Positions 16,218-26,125 are shown, numbered from the stretch's first letter. The stretch is 64,000 bases of DNA from Candidatus Saccharimonadota bacterium (GCA_017480095.1 JAFVBG010000003.1:124001-188000); one strand, 5' to 3'. Notes: generated by a model not told the origin, from the letters alone. Numbers and translations: made by a program.

Positions 16218-16820
16218 ATGTCGAAATTATATTTTAGATATGGAGCGATGGGGTGTGGAAAAACTATGCAGCTCTTGCAGGTGGCGTTTAATTATGAAGA
16301 ACGTGGGCATAAAGTCTGCGTGATTAAGCCAGCAACGGATACGAAAAACGGGACAAAGCTCTTGACGCGGATTGGGCCAGAGCGTGAGACGGACTTTTGT
16401 TTTGATAAAAAGACGGATATCTTCAAGAAGGTCAAAAAAGATTTTGCTAAGGTACATTGTGTATTGGTGGACGAAGCGCAATTTTTGACACGTCAGCAAG
16501 CTGATCAACTGATGCAGATTACTACCGAGCTAGACATTCCCGTAATGGCATACGGGCTACGTCTGAATTTTCGGATGGAAGACGGGGGATTTGAGGGGGC
16601 GACGCGATTACTGCAGATTGCGCATGATATTGAGGAGATTAAGACGATTTGCGAATGTGGGCGCAAGGCTACGCTCAACTGTCGCTTCTTGAATGGGAAA
16701 TTGGTCAACACGGGGCCAGATATTTTGATTGACGATGGCAAGACGGAAATTAAGTATCAGGCGCTCTGCCCGAAGTGTTATTTTGAACATCTGAGAAATA
16801 CTGTAACAGAGGTAAAGTAA
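16218..16820 (+). CDS. tdk: Thymidine kinase (type II)
   Basis: Phosphorylates thymidine to dTMP in pyrimidine salvage. 200 residues. The P-loop is YGAMGCGKTMQLLQ and the Walker B-like motif is CVLVDEAQFLT. The lasso/substrate region is MAYGLRLNF. A C-terminal four-Cys zinc site (CECG and CPKC) marks the type II family. Start chosen at 16218, where GAGAGG precedes ATG; earlier in-frame codons lie in the promoter. Followed by tmk, so dThd to dTDP is encoded consecutively. Confidence 0.95.
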   Translation: MSKLYFRYGAMGCGKTMQLLQVAFNYEERGHKVCVIKPATDTKNGTKLLTRIGPERETDFCFDKKTDIFKKVKKDFAKVHCVLVDEAQFLTRQQADQLMQITTELDIPVMAYGLRLNFRMEDGGFEGATRLLQIAHDIEEIKTICECGRKATLNCRFLNGKLVNTGPDILIDDGKTEIKYQALCPKCYFEHLRNTVTEVK

Positions 16821-16828
16821 GAAAAAAC

Positions 16829-16845
16829 GTTGTAAAAAATACAAC
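16829..16845. repeat. Short inverted repeat before tmk
   Basis: GTTGTA-AAAAA-TACAAC, a 6-bp perfect inverted repeat between tdk and tmk. There is no U-run, so it is not a terminator; an operator or chance palindrome is possible. Confidence 0.35.
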
Positions 16846-16906
16846 ATTTGAGAAGGGTGAAAAGGGCGAATATAGCGCACTAAAATAATGAAAGGAAGGA
16901 CGGAAG

Positions 16907-17536
16907 ATGTATATCGTAATCGAAGGACAGGACGGAACGGGCAAATCAACCCAAGTTGAACTGCTGGCGGAACGGCTGAAGAAGACTGGCAAGGAAGTCT
17001 TAACCTTCCACGAACCAGACGGAGATTTGGAAGCGGCACACGCAATGCGGGCGATTATCAAGGATAAGAAATACAATTTGGAACCGATGACGCACGTAAT
17101 GCTTTTTACAGCGGCACGCTATGAACTTTGGAAGAAGCTGGCGGAGCCGGTTTTGAAGCGCGGTGGCTATGTGATTTCGGCACGGAACTGGTGGTCCACT
17201 TTAGCCTATCAGGGCTATGGACAAGGAGTGTCTAAGTCGCGTATTACCCGCTTGACGAAAGAAGTGATGCCAGAGCCATACGTGAAGCCAGATAAGGCAG
17301 TGATTCTGACGTTAGATGACGCAGAACGGCATAAGCGCCAAGCTGGGCGAGATGAGACTCACGGCGCAGATACGACGACTAAGACTGATACTTTTGAATC
17401 AAAATCGGACGACTTCCAGCAAAAAGTCAATCATGCTTACCTCGCGATTGCAAAAGAACTAGGGATTAAAATGCTTGACGCGAGTGGCACGATTGATGAG
17501 GTTTCCTCAAGTCTCTTGGAACTGGGAATTGTATAA
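16907..17536 (+). CDS. tmk: Thymidylate kinase
   Basis: Phosphorylates dTMP to dTDP. 209 residues. The P-loop is IEGQDGTGKSTQVELL, followed by the DR-like substrate motif replaced by HEPDGDLEA. ARNWWSTLAYQGYGQG is the thymidine-binding segment. AERHKRQAGRDETH is the lid region. The start follows GAAAGGAAGG. The last 30 nt overlap the convergent ABC transporter gene. Confidence 0.93.
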   Translation: MYIVIEGQDGTGKSTQVELLAERLKKTGKEVLTFHEPDGDLEAAHAMRAIIKDKKYNLEPMTHVMLFTAARYELWKKLAEPVLKRGGYVISARNWWSTLAYQGYGQGVSKSRITRLTKEVMPEPYVKPDKAVILTLDDAERHKRQAGRDETHGADTTTKTDTFESKSDDFQQKVNHAYLAIAKELGIKMLDASGTIDEVSSSLLELGIV

Positions 17537-19336
17537 TTCAGCGTAAAATCCGTTCTGTTTCAAAAGCGTCTCGTGATTCCCTTGTTCTACAATGTTGCCA
17601 TCGCGCATTACGAGGATGAGGTCGGCATTGCGAATCGTGCTGAGGCGGTGCGCAATCACAAACGAAGTACGCCCATGGGTAAGTTTAGTGATAGCATCTT
17701 GAATCAACTGCTCGGTGCGCGTATCGACGTTGGAGGTGGCTTCGTCGAGAATCATCATCGGTGGATTTTCAACCATAGCACGAGCGATGGTGAGGAGCTG
17801 CTTCTCGCCAGCAGAAATATTGTCGGAATCTTCAGAAATTTTAGTATTATATCCGTCTGGTAGGCTGGTGATAAAATGATCAATGTGAGCTTTTTTACAG
17901 ATACTTACAATATCTTCATGTGTGGCTTTAGGCTTGCCGTATCTTAGGTTTTCTTCAATCGTGCCGGAGAAGAGCCAGGTATCCTGCAAGACCATGCCAA
18001 AGAGGTTACGGACGGTCTCGCGTGGCAACTCGCGCGTTGGGTGGCCATCAATAGTGATATAGCCAGAATCTGGGTCGTAGAATCGCATCAAGAGGTTGAC
18101 GATTGTAGTCTTGCCGGCACCAGTCGGGCCGACCAGGGCAACCTGCATGCCTGGCTCGATTTTGCAGGAGAAGTTGGTGATGGTAGGCTTAGTTTTGTCG
18201 TAGCTGAAGCTAAGATCGTGAAACTCTACGGCACCTTTTACTCGGCTACGGAAGTCTTCAGTTAGCTTGGTGATGGCGGTTTGTCGATTAAAGCTAGTTA
18301 CGGATTCCGGCAGGGCGGTGGCAGGTTCTTCTGGTTCGTCGAGGAACTTAAAGACGCGTTCGGCGGCAGCTAGAGTGAGTTGAATCGTGCTAAAAATCTG
18401 GGCGACCTGGGTGATTGGGCGGTTGAACTGGTTGGTATATTGGATAAAGGCCTGGACGTCACCGATCATAATCTGACCAGTGATGGCGAGGTGACCACCA
18501 AAGACGCAGACGCCGATGTAGCTGAGATTGGTAAAAATGTGCGTAATCGGGAAGGCAACCGAACCAAAGAACTGGGCTTTCCAGTCTGATTCGGTAAACT
18601 TATCGTTGACTCTGGTGAAATTGCGGTAGGATTCTGGGATGTGAGAGTTGCTTTTGATGATGAGCTGGCCAGAGTAGTCTTCCTCGATGATGGAGTTGAG
18701 TTCGCCGAGATTCTTGCGTTGCTTAGTATAGAACTTTTGCGAAAGGCGGGCAACTTTGCCGACGAGGAGGCTGGAAATTGGAATGGTGATAGCGGCCACA
18801 ATAGTAAGCAGTGGCGAGATAAAAATCATCATCAGTAGCGTACCGAAGAAAAGAATGATATTACTGATTAGTTCGGTGAGAGTGGTTTGCAAAGATTGGG
18901 TGATGGCGTCAACATCGTTACTGACAATGGAAATTAAATCGCCGTGCTGGTGTTTGTCAAAATACGAAACTGGGAGATGGTTGATTTTCTCTAGCAAACG
19001 AAGACGAGTAGCCTCGGCATATTTGGCGGCAAGCCGACCGACTAGATAAGATTCAAGATATCCGAGAAGCCCGGAGACCGCATAGAGTGCAATCAAAGTG
19101 ATAAGGAGTAGTAAAATCTTATCCCAATCCACGGCGCCAGTAGTAGTAACGCTGGTGACGGCAGTAGTAGTGATATCTCCTAGGACTTTTGGCCCCAACA
19201 CGAAGAGTAGAGTACTGAGAATGGAGGCGATGATGGCAAAAACGATGATGACACGCCATTTGCGTAGATCTTTGAGCAAGCGGATGGCGGTGGCACTGGC
19301 GTTTTTCGGTTTTTCAGTAGCTGGTCGCAGTGGCAT
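17507..19336 (-). CDS. ABC exporter half-transporter, canonical-Walker-B subunit
   Basis: 609 residues: a type-1 exporter membrane domain (about residues 20-330) followed by a nucleotide-binding domain. Walker A is GPTGAGKTTIVNLL, the Q-loop lies in GMVLQDTWLF, the signature is degenerate (ISAGEKQLL instead of LSGGQ), Walker B is MMILDEATSNVD with the catalytic Glu, and the switch is IAHRLSTI. It pairs with the next gene upstream, as in BmrC/BmrD-type heterodimeric multidrug or lipid exporters. Substrate unknown. Its ATG abuts the stop of 19336-21132, indicating co-translation. Confidence 0.92.
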   Translation of the reverse strand: MPLRPATEKPKNASATAIRLLKDLRKWRVIIVFAIIASILSTLLFVLGPKVLGDITTTAVTSVTTTGAVDWDKILLLLITLIALYAVSGLLGYLESYLVGRLAAKYAEATRLRLLEKINHLPVSYFDKHQHGDLISIVSNDVDAITQSLQTTLTELISNIILFFGTLLMMIFISPLLTIVAAITIPISSLLVGKVARLSQKFYTKQRKNLGELNSIIEEDYSGQLIIKSNSHIPESYRNFTRVNDKFTESDWKAQFFGSVAFPITHIFTNLSYIGVCVFGGHLAITGQIMIGDVQAFIQYTNQFNRPITQVAQIFSTIQLTLAAAERVFKFLDEPEEPATALPESVTSFNRQTAITKLTEDFRSRVKGAVEFHDLSFSYDKTKPTITNFSCKIEPGMQVALVGPTGAGKTTIVNLLMRFYDPDSGYITIDGHPTRELPRETVRNLFGMVLQDTWLFSGTIEENLRYGKPKATHEDIVSICKKAHIDHFITSLPDGYNTKISEDSDNISAGEKQLLTIARAMVENPPMMILDEATSNVDTRTEQLIQDAITKLTHGRTSFVIAHRLSTIRNADLILVMRDGNIVEQGNHETLLKQNGFYAELYNSQFQET

Positions 19337-21132
19337 TAGTTGACTCCTTTTTCTAACATTGTATGGATATTTATTTTTTCGGCCTTCTTCATCTCTCTTT
19401 CAAATTCACTGTCAGAGAGCTGGGAGCGAGTGATTTCTTGATAAACTTTTGAGGCGCCGAGTAGTTGGTAGTGTGTGCCTTTGCCGACAACCTTACCTTG
19501 GTCGAGGACGATAATTTGGTCGGCGTTTTTAATCGTGGAGACGCGCTGGGCGACAATTAAAGTAATGGCGTTCTTAGTAAGTGGTTTTAAATCTTCGCGC
19601 AGTTTAGCATCGGTTTTCATATCGAGAGCAGAGAAACTATCGTCAAAAATGTAGATTTCGGGATGCTTGGCCAAAGCGCGAGCAATAGAGAGGCGTTGCT
19701 TCTGACCACCAGAGACATTAGTGCCACCTTGTGAAACAAGATAATCATAATTCTTTTCTAACTTCTGGATAAATTCGGCAGACTGAGAAACGCGAGCAGC
19801 TTCTTCAATCTCGGCCGGAGTGGCATTGAGGTTGCCAAAGGCGATATTGTTTTTGACTGTGCCGCGGAAAAGCTTGCCACGTTGCGGCACATAGCCGATT
19901 TTAGACATCAGTTCGTCTTCGGCGTAATCACGCAGGTCGATACCATCGACTAGAATTGCGCCATCCGTCACATCAAAGAAACGCGGGATGAGATTAATGA
20001 GTGTAGATTTGCCAGAGCCAGTTGAGCCGATAAAAGCGGTGGTTTCGCCAGCTTTGGCTGTGAAGCTGACATCCGAAAGTACGTTGGACTCGGCACCGTC
20101 GTAGGCAAAAGAAACGTGTTTAAACTCGATTGATGGTTCGGAGCTAAGATAATTCTCTGGTTTGGCAGTTTTTGACTTCCAGTGAATTTTTGGATGGACA
20201 TTCAAGACTTCGTTGATACGTTTGGCGGAAACTGTGGCGCGTGGCAACATCACGAAGAACATGGTGAGGAAGAGAAACGACATGATTACTTGAGTGGCAT
20301 ATTGGACGAAAGCCATCATGCTACCGAGGTAGGTCAAATCTACTTCGATTAAGGCTACGCCAATCCAGACGCAAAGGACGGTAGTGCCATTAAAAATCAA
20401 CGTCATCAGCGGAGATTCGAGGCTCATTAGGCGGTTGATGAAGAGATTAACCTTAGTAATATCGTGGTTGGCACGAGCGAACTTCTTTTCTTCAATCTGT
20501 TCATTGTTAAAAGCGCGGATGACGCGGAGACCAGTGAGGTTCTCACGGGTGAGCTGAGTGAGGCGGTCGAGGAGCTTCTGAAAGATTTTAAACTTTGGAA
20601 TAACAAGCGACATAATAGTAATGATACTGAAAAGTAAAACGCCAACTGCCAGCACGATAATCCAGGTCATATCGGGGGCGATGGCGACGGCTTGGATGAT
20701 GGCGATGGTGGCCATCATCGGTGCGCGAAGCATCATCGAAAGCATCATGGTGATGGTACGCTGAACTTGAGAGACATCATTAGTAGTGCGAGTGATGAGC
20801 GAGGCAGTGCTGAACCGGTCGATTTCGGAGACTGAGAAGGTGAGGATTTTGGCGTAAAGTGCGGCACAGAGATCACGAGAGTAATAAGCGCCAACATAAG
20901 CACTCAAGAAACTAGAAACTAGGGCACAACCGGCACTAATCAGGGCGTAAATCAGCATTTCGAGGCCAGTTTGCCAGACGATGGATTCGTTGCCAGCGCC
21001 AATGCCGTCGTTTACGATAATAGCCATACGAGCCGGCAAAAGTAGTGTGAACCAGGCTTGAACGCCCACAGCCACAACTAAAATCAAGGATTGCCACCAA
21101 TAGGGCTTTAAAAATCGAAGAAGTTTAAACAT
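19336..21132 (-). CDS. ABC exporter half-transporter, degenerate-site subunit
   Basis: 598 residues with a six-helix membrane domain and a nucleotide-binding domain. Walker A is GSTGSGKSTLINLI and the signature is canonical (VSGGQKQRLSIARAL). Walker B is IYIFDDSFSALD, with Asp where the catalytic Glu is expected, and the switch is a Gln (VAQRVSTI) rather than His. One composite ATP site of the heterodimer would therefore be weak, as in BmrC-type partners. The ATG is 11 nt after TATAAT, preceded by TTGATT at a 17-nt spacing, so the leader is only about 5 nt. Confidence 0.92.
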   Translation of the reverse strand: MFKLLRFLKPYWWQSLILVVAVGVQAWFTLLLPARMAIIVNDGIGAGNESIVWQTGLEMLIYALISAGCALVSSFLSAYVGAYYSRDLCAALYAKILTFSVSEIDRFSTASLITRTTNDVSQVQRTITMMLSMMLRAPMMATIAIIQAVAIAPDMTWIIVLAVGVLLFSIITIMSLVIPKFKIFQKLLDRLTQLTRENLTGLRVIRAFNNEQIEEKKFARANHDITKVNLFINRLMSLESPLMTLIFNGTTVLCVWIGVALIEVDLTYLGSMMAFVQYATQVIMSFLFLTMFFVMLPRATVSAKRINEVLNVHPKIHWKSKTAKPENYLSSEPSIEFKHVSFAYDGAESNVLSDVSFTAKAGETTAFIGSTGSGKSTLINLIPRFFDVTDGAILVDGIDLRDYAEDELMSKIGYVPQRGKLFRGTVKNNIAFGNLNATPAEIEEAARVSQSAEFIQKLEKNYDYLVSQGGTNVSGGQKQRLSIARALAKHPEIYIFDDSFSALDMKTDAKLREDLKPLTKNAITLIVAQRVSTIKNADQIIVLDQGKVVGKGTHYQLLGASKVYQEITRSQLSDSEFEREMKKAEKINIHTMLEKGVN

Positions 21133-21158
21133 ATAACTGTACTATTATAGCACTGTCT

Positions 21159-22151
21159 TTAAGCTAAATCAAGAGTGAAGGTCGTGGTTTTGCTATCTGA
21201 ACTGGCGGATAGTTTCCAGTGATTTTTATCGGCAATCGCCTTGGCAATAGAAAGACCCAATCCGACGCCAGATTTACTCTTATCGACTTGATAAAAACGC
21301 TCGAAAATATGCGGAAGTTTCTCTGGGCTAATGGTGGCACCGTCATTTTGGACTTGGACTTTGCGTCTATCGACGGTGATTTCAATGTAAGTGCTAGCAT
21401 ATTTGGCGGCGTTGTCAAACAAGATGTTTAAGAGCTGAGTTAGTTCGGTGCGTGGAAGCTGGAGTGGTTCGAGTTTGTCAGTAGATTTGATTTTGAGCTC
21501 AACTTTTCGTTCATCTAGCTTAGGTTGATAGAAATCGGCAGTTTTTTGAACTAACTTGTCGAGGTGAACGGCAGATTTTTTGGCCGGAGCCTGTGCAATT
21601 TGGTCCATGCGCGCTAAGTTTAAGAGCGAATTGTTTAGCTCGACGGCTTCTTCAACTTTTTGCATGGCGTTATCGAGCCAATGATTCCCTTCAATGTCGG
21701 CGGCTTCGAGGTTAGCCTGAATGACGGCGAGTGGAGTTTTAAGCTCATGCGAGGCATTAGAGATGAAAGTCTTTTGCGCCTCATAAGCTTCGCGGACGGG
21801 TTTGATGGAGGCTTCGGCCGCCCAGAGACTAGCAACGATGATTATTATTTCAAGGCTGATTCCGGTAATGATTAACGTGAATAGTAGAACTTCAAGCGAC
21901 TTTTCGCGGTCGAGACGGATTTTCTCCTCAAAAACTTCTTGGACTTGATTATTCAGGCTGCCCTGATTGGTATTCTCGCTAGGGTTTAGCTGGGGTGCGT
22001 TTTCTTGAAAGTGGAAGTTTACTTCTACGGGGCGGCGGCCACTGACTGAATTAGAGACTGCGATATAGACTATCGTAAATGAAATTGCAATCACTACGCT
22101 ACTTAGTAAGACCGTATTTAAGACGAAGTGTCGCTTGAGTTTCTTGAACAT
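21159..22151 (-). CDS. Membrane sensor histidine kinase
   Basis: 330 residues. Two transmembrane helices (about 12-33 and 87-111) flank a short extracytoplasmic sensor of about 50 residues rich in Asn/Gln. The dimerisation domain has the H-box NASHELKTPLAVIQ with His135. ATP-binding N, G1 and G2 boxes follow (LLNILFDNAAKYAS, GVGLGLSIAKAIAD). Partner of the response regulator directly upstream. The ATG is 7 nt after TATAAT at the regulator's 3' end, so it may have its own leaderless transcript as well as read-through. Confidence 0.93.
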   Translation of the reverse strand: MFKKLKRHFVLNTVLLSSVVIAISFTIVYIAVSNSVSGRRPVEVNFHFQENAPQLNPSENTNQGSLNNQVQEVFEEKIRLDREKSLEVLLFTLIITGISLEIIIIVASLWAAEASIKPVREAYEAQKTFISNASHELKTPLAVIQANLEAADIEGNHWLDNAMQKVEEAVELNNSLLNLARMDQIAQAPAKKSAVHLDKLVQKTADFYQPKLDERKVELKIKSTDKLEPLQLPRTELTQLLNILFDNAAKYASTYIEITVDRRKVQVQNDGATISPEKLPHIFERFYQVDKSKSGVGLGLSIAKAIADKNHWKLSASSDSKTTTFTLDLA

Positions 22152-22169
22152 ATATAATATATTATACTT

Positions 22170-22835
22170 CTATTCAGCTTTATTGACTAGTTTGTAACCG
22201 AGGTTGCGGATGGTTTTAATCTCGACCGAACTCTTCAGCTTCTGTAGCTTCTTGCGCAGATAAGAAATATAGACTTCGACATAATTGCCATCACCAAAGT
22301 TGTCGCTGCCCCAGATATGATGCAGGAGATAATCTTTATTTTGGGCGCGGTCGGGATTACGGAGCAGAGTCTCCATCAGCAATGCTTCTTTCTCGGTGAG
22401 CGGAATGTCGTTTAGACTACGATTTTCTAGATCATAATATAAATCACCGAAACAAAGCAGTTTTTCGTCTTGTAAAACTGGACGGCGAGCTAGGGCGCGC
22501 AGACGGGCGACCAGCTCGGCGGTCTTGAACGGCTTGGCAAGATAATCATCGGCGCCATAATCGAGGCCGCGGATTTTATCTTCGGCCTGTGAAAGTGCCG
22601 AAAGCATGATAATCGGGGTTTTCACGCCTTTTTCGCGTACGCGGCGCAAAATGTCGAAGCCAGACATCTTTGGTAACATTACGTCTAGCACGATAGCGTC
22701 GTAAATTGGTTTGAGGGCTAGCTCTAAGCCGTCCTCGCCGTCGGCAACCCACTCGACGGCGATGCCGTTTTTGTCCAACACGTGGATAACGGCATCGGCC
22801 AGGAATTTTTCGTCTTCTACATATAATATTCTCAT
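22170..22835 (-). CDS. OmpR/PhoB-family response regulator
   Basis: 221 residues. The receiver domain has acidic residues EDE (7-9), phosphoacceptor Asp51 (IVLDVMLPKMSG) and the conserved Lys in LAKPFK. The C-terminal winged-helix DNA-binding domain begins around residue 130 (LTEKEALLMETLLRNP). It presumably responds to the adjacent kinase. Start is ATG 7 nt after TATAAT, leaderless. The divergent or neighbouring targets cannot be inferred. Confidence 0.94.
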   Translation of the reverse strand: MRILYVEDEKFLADAVIHVLDKNGIAVEWVADGEDGLELALKPIYDAIVLDVMLPKMSGFDILRRVREKGVKTPIIMLSALSQAEDKIRGLDYGADDYLAKPFKTAELVARLRALARRPVLQDEKLLCFGDLYYDLENRSLNDIPLTEKEALLMETLLRNPDRAQNKDYLLHHIWGSDNFGDGNYVEVYISYLRKKLQKLKSSVEIKTIRNLGYKLVNKAE

Positions 22836-22870
22836 GGTATATATTATATGTTTAGAAGCTTAAAGAAACC

Positions 22871-23398
22871 TTAATTTTTCCAACGCTCGATGGCGTCTTC
22901 GATAACCTGTTTGGCTTCTTCTACATTACCCCATTTTTCAACCTTGGTGGTGCCAGGCTTCTTCAAGTCCTTGTAGTGGTTGAAGTGGAACTCGATTTGC
23001 TCAATCAGGCGCTTTGGAAGGTCTTCGAGAGTCTGGTAGCAGTCGCCATTGTTGCGGTCGTCGGCTGGGACACAGATGATTTTATCATCGACTTCGCCGT
23101 CATCGACAAACTTCATCACGCCGAGCACGCGAGCGGTCATGTAGATGCCCGTGGTGAGAGGTTGCTCGGTAATCACGAGAGCGTCAAGCTCGTCGCCGTC
23201 TTCGTCGAGAGTCTGAGGGATGAAGCCATAGTTGCAAGGCTTGGCAAAAGCGATTGGCTCTACGCGGTCGAGCATGAAGCAAGCATTTTTGCGATCCCAT
23301 TCAATCTTGTGGTTAGAACCAGTTGGGATTTCGATAACTACGTTGATTTCGCCGTTTTTGTAATCACCGGCGTCGAGAATTTTGTTAAAATCTGCCAT
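22871..23398 (-). CDS. ppa: Inorganic pyrophosphatase (family I)
   Basis: Hydrolyses PPi to phosphate, driving nucleic-acid and aminoacyl-tRNA synthesis. 175 residues. The family signature DEDGDELDALVI supplies the metal-binding aspartates. ETPTG-like IPTGSNHKIEWD and YGFIPQT complete the active site, with KWGNVEEAKQVIEDAIERW at the C-terminus. AAGGAG precedes the ATG and TATAAT lies about 25 nt upstream, so this gene has a normal leader. Divergent from the 23467 gene. Confidence 0.96.
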   Translation of the reverse strand: MADFNKILDAGDYKNGEINVVIEIPTGSNHKIEWDRKNACFMLDRVEPIAFAKPCNYGFIPQTLDEDGDELDALVITEQPLTTGIYMTARVLGVMKFVDDGEVDDKIICVPADDRNNGDCYQTLEDLPKRLIEQIEFHFNHYKDLKKPGTTKVEKWGNVEEAKQVIEDAIERWKN

Positions 23399-23466
23399 AT
23401 AAACTCCTTTTTATCTTATAATTATAACACAATTTTGCTATTTCGGCGTGATATAATATATATTAT

Positions 23467-24534
23467 ATGGCAAATGTGATTGATTATCTCAAAATAAACA
23501 CGGTGAAAGTTAGCCGGAAGAGTCCGTTTAATGAGCTGGATGCTTTGGCGTTGGCACGGGTTTCCTATTTGCCACTAACGCGGATTCGGATGAATGAGGT
23601 GCGAACCCTAGGCGACGTGGCGAAGAGACTAGAACGCCTAGAGGAGAAGGATTTTCGTTGGAAAGACGATAAAGAACTAATCCGCTTGCTTGGTGAGTCG
23701 GAACGCTTCCGCGCGATGAAAATTGCGGATTTTGTCTTAGACAATGATGAGGCGACTGAAAAGCAGTTTTCGGCGGTGACGATTTGGGTGAGACCATATC
23801 TGGCTTATATTTCGTATCTTGGCACAGACAGTTCGCTCTATGGTTGGAAAGAAGATTTTAATATGATTTTTATGCCCGAAGTGCCGGCGCAGACGGAGGC
23901 GGTAAAATATTTTCGAAGTTTTTGTCGCCATCATCTATTTTCAAAAGTTTATTTAGGTGGGCATAGCAAGGGTGGTAACTTAGCGATTTATGCGGCAGTC
24001 TTGGCGAATGATTTGCGCCAGATGCGGATTAAGAAAGTTTATAATTTTGACGGGCCGGGACTGCGGAAAAAGCTGGCAGATAAAGATGCGGGGCGGCCAG
24101 TGATCCAGAAAATCGAGAGTTTTATCCCGCAAGATTCGCTGATTGGGCGACTACTAGAACATCGTGAGAAATTTACCGTAGTCAAAAGCACGGCGGAGCC
24201 ACTTTTGCAGCATGATGTCTATAGTTGGGAAGTGGAAGATCAGAAGTTTGTGCGCTCAACTACGACGAAGAAATCGGACTTCAATGATCGAATGATTACA
24301 CGTTGGCTGGAGAGTGCGAGTGAAGATGAACGCAGGATCTTTGTGGATGGAATGTTCGAAATCTTGAAGCGGAGCAAGGCTGGTAATCCGATGGAAGTCG
24401 CTCTGAACGGCGTGAAACATATCCCGACTTTGGTGCGAGCCTATACAAAAATCGACAAAGAGCGGCGCAAGGTGATGATGGAAGTCGCCAAAAAGCTACT
24501 AAGCGCATATTATCAGACTTGGCGTGGTAGATAA
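23467..24534 (+). CDS. DUF2974 (Mbeg1-like) alpha/beta-hydrolase family protein
   Basis: 355 residues. The N-terminal NELDALALARVSYLPL is characteristic of DUF2974/Mbeg1-like proteins. The nucleophile-elbow motif GGHSKGGNLA (Ser around residue 163) and a downstream Asp in VYNFDGPGL suggest lipase-like chemistry, here lacking the usual GxSxG (HSKGG form). No signal peptide. The natural substrate is unknown. The ATG follows TATAAT by 9 nt with no Shine-Dalgarno, so it has almost no leader. Confidence 0.88.
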   Translation: MANVIDYLKINTVKVSRKSPFNELDALALARVSYLPLTRIRMNEVRTLGDVAKRLERLEEKDFRWKDDKELIRLLGESERFRAMKIADFVLDNDEATEKQFSAVTIWVRPYLAYISYLGTDSSLYGWKEDFNMIFMPEVPAQTEAVKYFRSFCRHHLFSKVYLGGHSKGGNLAIYAAVLANDLRQMRIKKVYNFDGPGLRKKLADKDAGRPVIQKIESFIPQDSLIGRLLEHREKFTVVKSTAEPLLQHDVYSWEVEDQKFVRSTTTKKSDFNDRMITRWLESASEDERRIFVDGMFEILKRSKAGNPMEVALNGVKHIPTLVRAYTKIDKERRKVMMEVAKKLLSAYYQTWRGR

Positions 24535-24571
24535 GTTGGTCAATGGGAGTGTAAGTTCGCGCTTCGAAGGT

Positions 24572-26119
24572 TTATTTGGCTAGGTACTTGGCGATTTTGG
24601 CTTGAGCATTCTTGATAGAACTTTCATCGGCGTCCATGACATAGAGTGGAAGCTTCTCGCCCATGGAGTAGGTGCCAGCATAGCGAGCATTGCCAGTAAT
24701 GTCAATCGACTCGGTCTGCCAACTTTTGCCCTCGGCAAGCTGATAGCGGACGAAACTGGTGATGTCGTTATAAGTGAAGCTAGTCTCAAAAGTACCCTCG
24801 GCGGCTTTCAAAATGCGCGGATAATCGGTGAGGAGAGATTTGTTCTTAGAAATCTTGTCGATGATTGCCGTGATGACCTGCTGTTGGTTGCGGCCGCGAT
24901 GAATGTCGCCGATGTAGTAGGTCTTGCGTTCGCGAGCGTAGCGGAGAGCACAGTCACCATCGAGGGTCTGATCGCCGACGACGTAAGTACATTTTTTATC
25001 TTTTCCCTCGACCTTGAGTGTCATAGCGGTGTCGGAGTTGATTTCGATGCCGCCAATGGCATCCACCACGTTGACGACGGTAGCGAAGCTGACCTTGATA
25101 GTGTGGTCAATCTTGATATTTAGAAAATCTTCGATGGTGTTCTTGCTCATGTCAATACCGTAAATGCCAGCATGAGTAAGTTTATCGTTAATGCCAGTGG
25201 TGCCGTGGAGCTGCACATAAGTGTCGCGCGGGATGGTGAGGAGAAGAATTTTGTTTTTGATAGGGTTGACCACGGCGAGAATGTTGACGTCAGAGCGGGC
25301 AATGCCGTTGATTCCCTGGCGAGAGTCGGTGCCGGAGATGTAGGCGATAAAGGGGTCTTTGGTGATATCGACAGATGAGCTGTAATTCGTGTCTTCGACA
25401 GTGATTTCGAAGGTGTAGGTTACTTCGACGCGGTCGGCGAAGGTGACAAGGTCTTGAGTAGATTTACTAGGGCTATTGGTGACATCTTTCGCCCCTTCAG
25501 TTTTTTTGGTTTCGGCGATTTCGGCTAGAGCTTCAAAACGTTCAGCTTCTAGCACGATGGCCGGAAGAGATTTATTGTCTAGTGCCGTAGTAATAGCATC
25601 AATATCATCGAAAGTTTTGTTGGTGAAGGCAATTTTCTCTTTGAGGGCAGATTCAGCCTTGGCCATGTATGGATCGAGGGAGAGGAAGCCAATTTCTTTG
25701 TCGCGATAATCTTCTAGAGTGTGCTTCTGGTCGGCGTCCGTCAGCTTTGGCGTGAGGAGATTGTAGACTTTGACGTGAGTTTTCGATTCTTTCGTAATGT
25801 CGGCGATGAAGTCGGAAATCGGGTCGATATAGTGATAGGCTGCGAGCGCACCAACGGAAGTAGCCAGCGAGAGTAGCGTAAAGATGATTTGGGGGATAAG
25901 CTTCGGATTTTTGGGTGTGCCGTCTTTATGAAAACGCTTTTTCGGGAAAATTAGGACTTTTAGGCAGATGAGAAGGAGGATGACGAGGATGGCGGTAGCG
26001 GCTAAGTTCTGCCAGGCTTGGAGGACGTTAAGATGAAAAAGGGTGTAGATGAGCAGACCAGAGGTGATTCCCTGTGCGGCAACTACTAAAAACTTCAAAA
26101 TTCGCATAATCATTTTCAT
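24572..26119 (-). CDS. LytR-CpsA-Psr (LCP) family cell-wall glycopolymer ligase
   Basis: LCP enzymes attach wall teichoic acid-like or capsular polymers from a lipid carrier to peptidoglycan. 515 residues. Three N-terminal membrane helices (residues 5-30, 36-58, 72-98) precede an accessory domain and the LCP core. The core shows GTDSRQGINGIARSDVNILA, LLTIPRDTYVQL and GDCALRYARERKTYYIGDIHRGRNQQQVI split over its conserved Arg/Asp sites. It lies next to the surface-polysaccharide operon, whose product it could anchor. The ATG is 6 nt after TATACT (leaderless). Confidence 0.93.
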   Translation of the reverse strand: MKMIMRILKFLVVAAQGITSGLLIYTLFHLNVLQAWQNLAATAILVILLLICLKVLIFPKKRFHKDGTPKNPKLIPQIIFTLLSLATSVGALAAYHYIDPISDFIADITKESKTHVKVYNLLTPKLTDADQKHTLEDYRDKEIGFLSLDPYMAKAESALKEKIAFTNKTFDDIDAITTALDNKSLPAIVLEAERFEALAEIAETKKTEGAKDVTNSPSKSTQDLVTFADRVEVTYTFEITVEDTNYSSSVDITKDPFIAYISGTDSRQGINGIARSDVNILAVVNPIKNKILLLTIPRDTYVQLHGTTGINDKLTHAGIYGIDMSKNTIEDFLNIKIDHTIKVSFATVVNVVDAIGGIEINSDTAMTLKVEGKDKKCTYVVGDQTLDGDCALRYARERKTYYIGDIHRGRNQQQVITAIIDKISKNKSLLTDYPRILKAAEGTFETSFTYNDITSFVRYQLAEGKSWQTESIDITGNARYAGTYSMGEKLPLYVMDADESSIKNAQAKIAKYLAK

Positions 26120-26125
26120 CTTTAT

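Noticed and set aside
16829-16845. Shared operator with 54722-54735 (GTTGTAAAAAATAC in both)
   Set aside because: Only a 14-nt A-rich match, and the second site lacks the palindrome; expected by chance in 64 kb.
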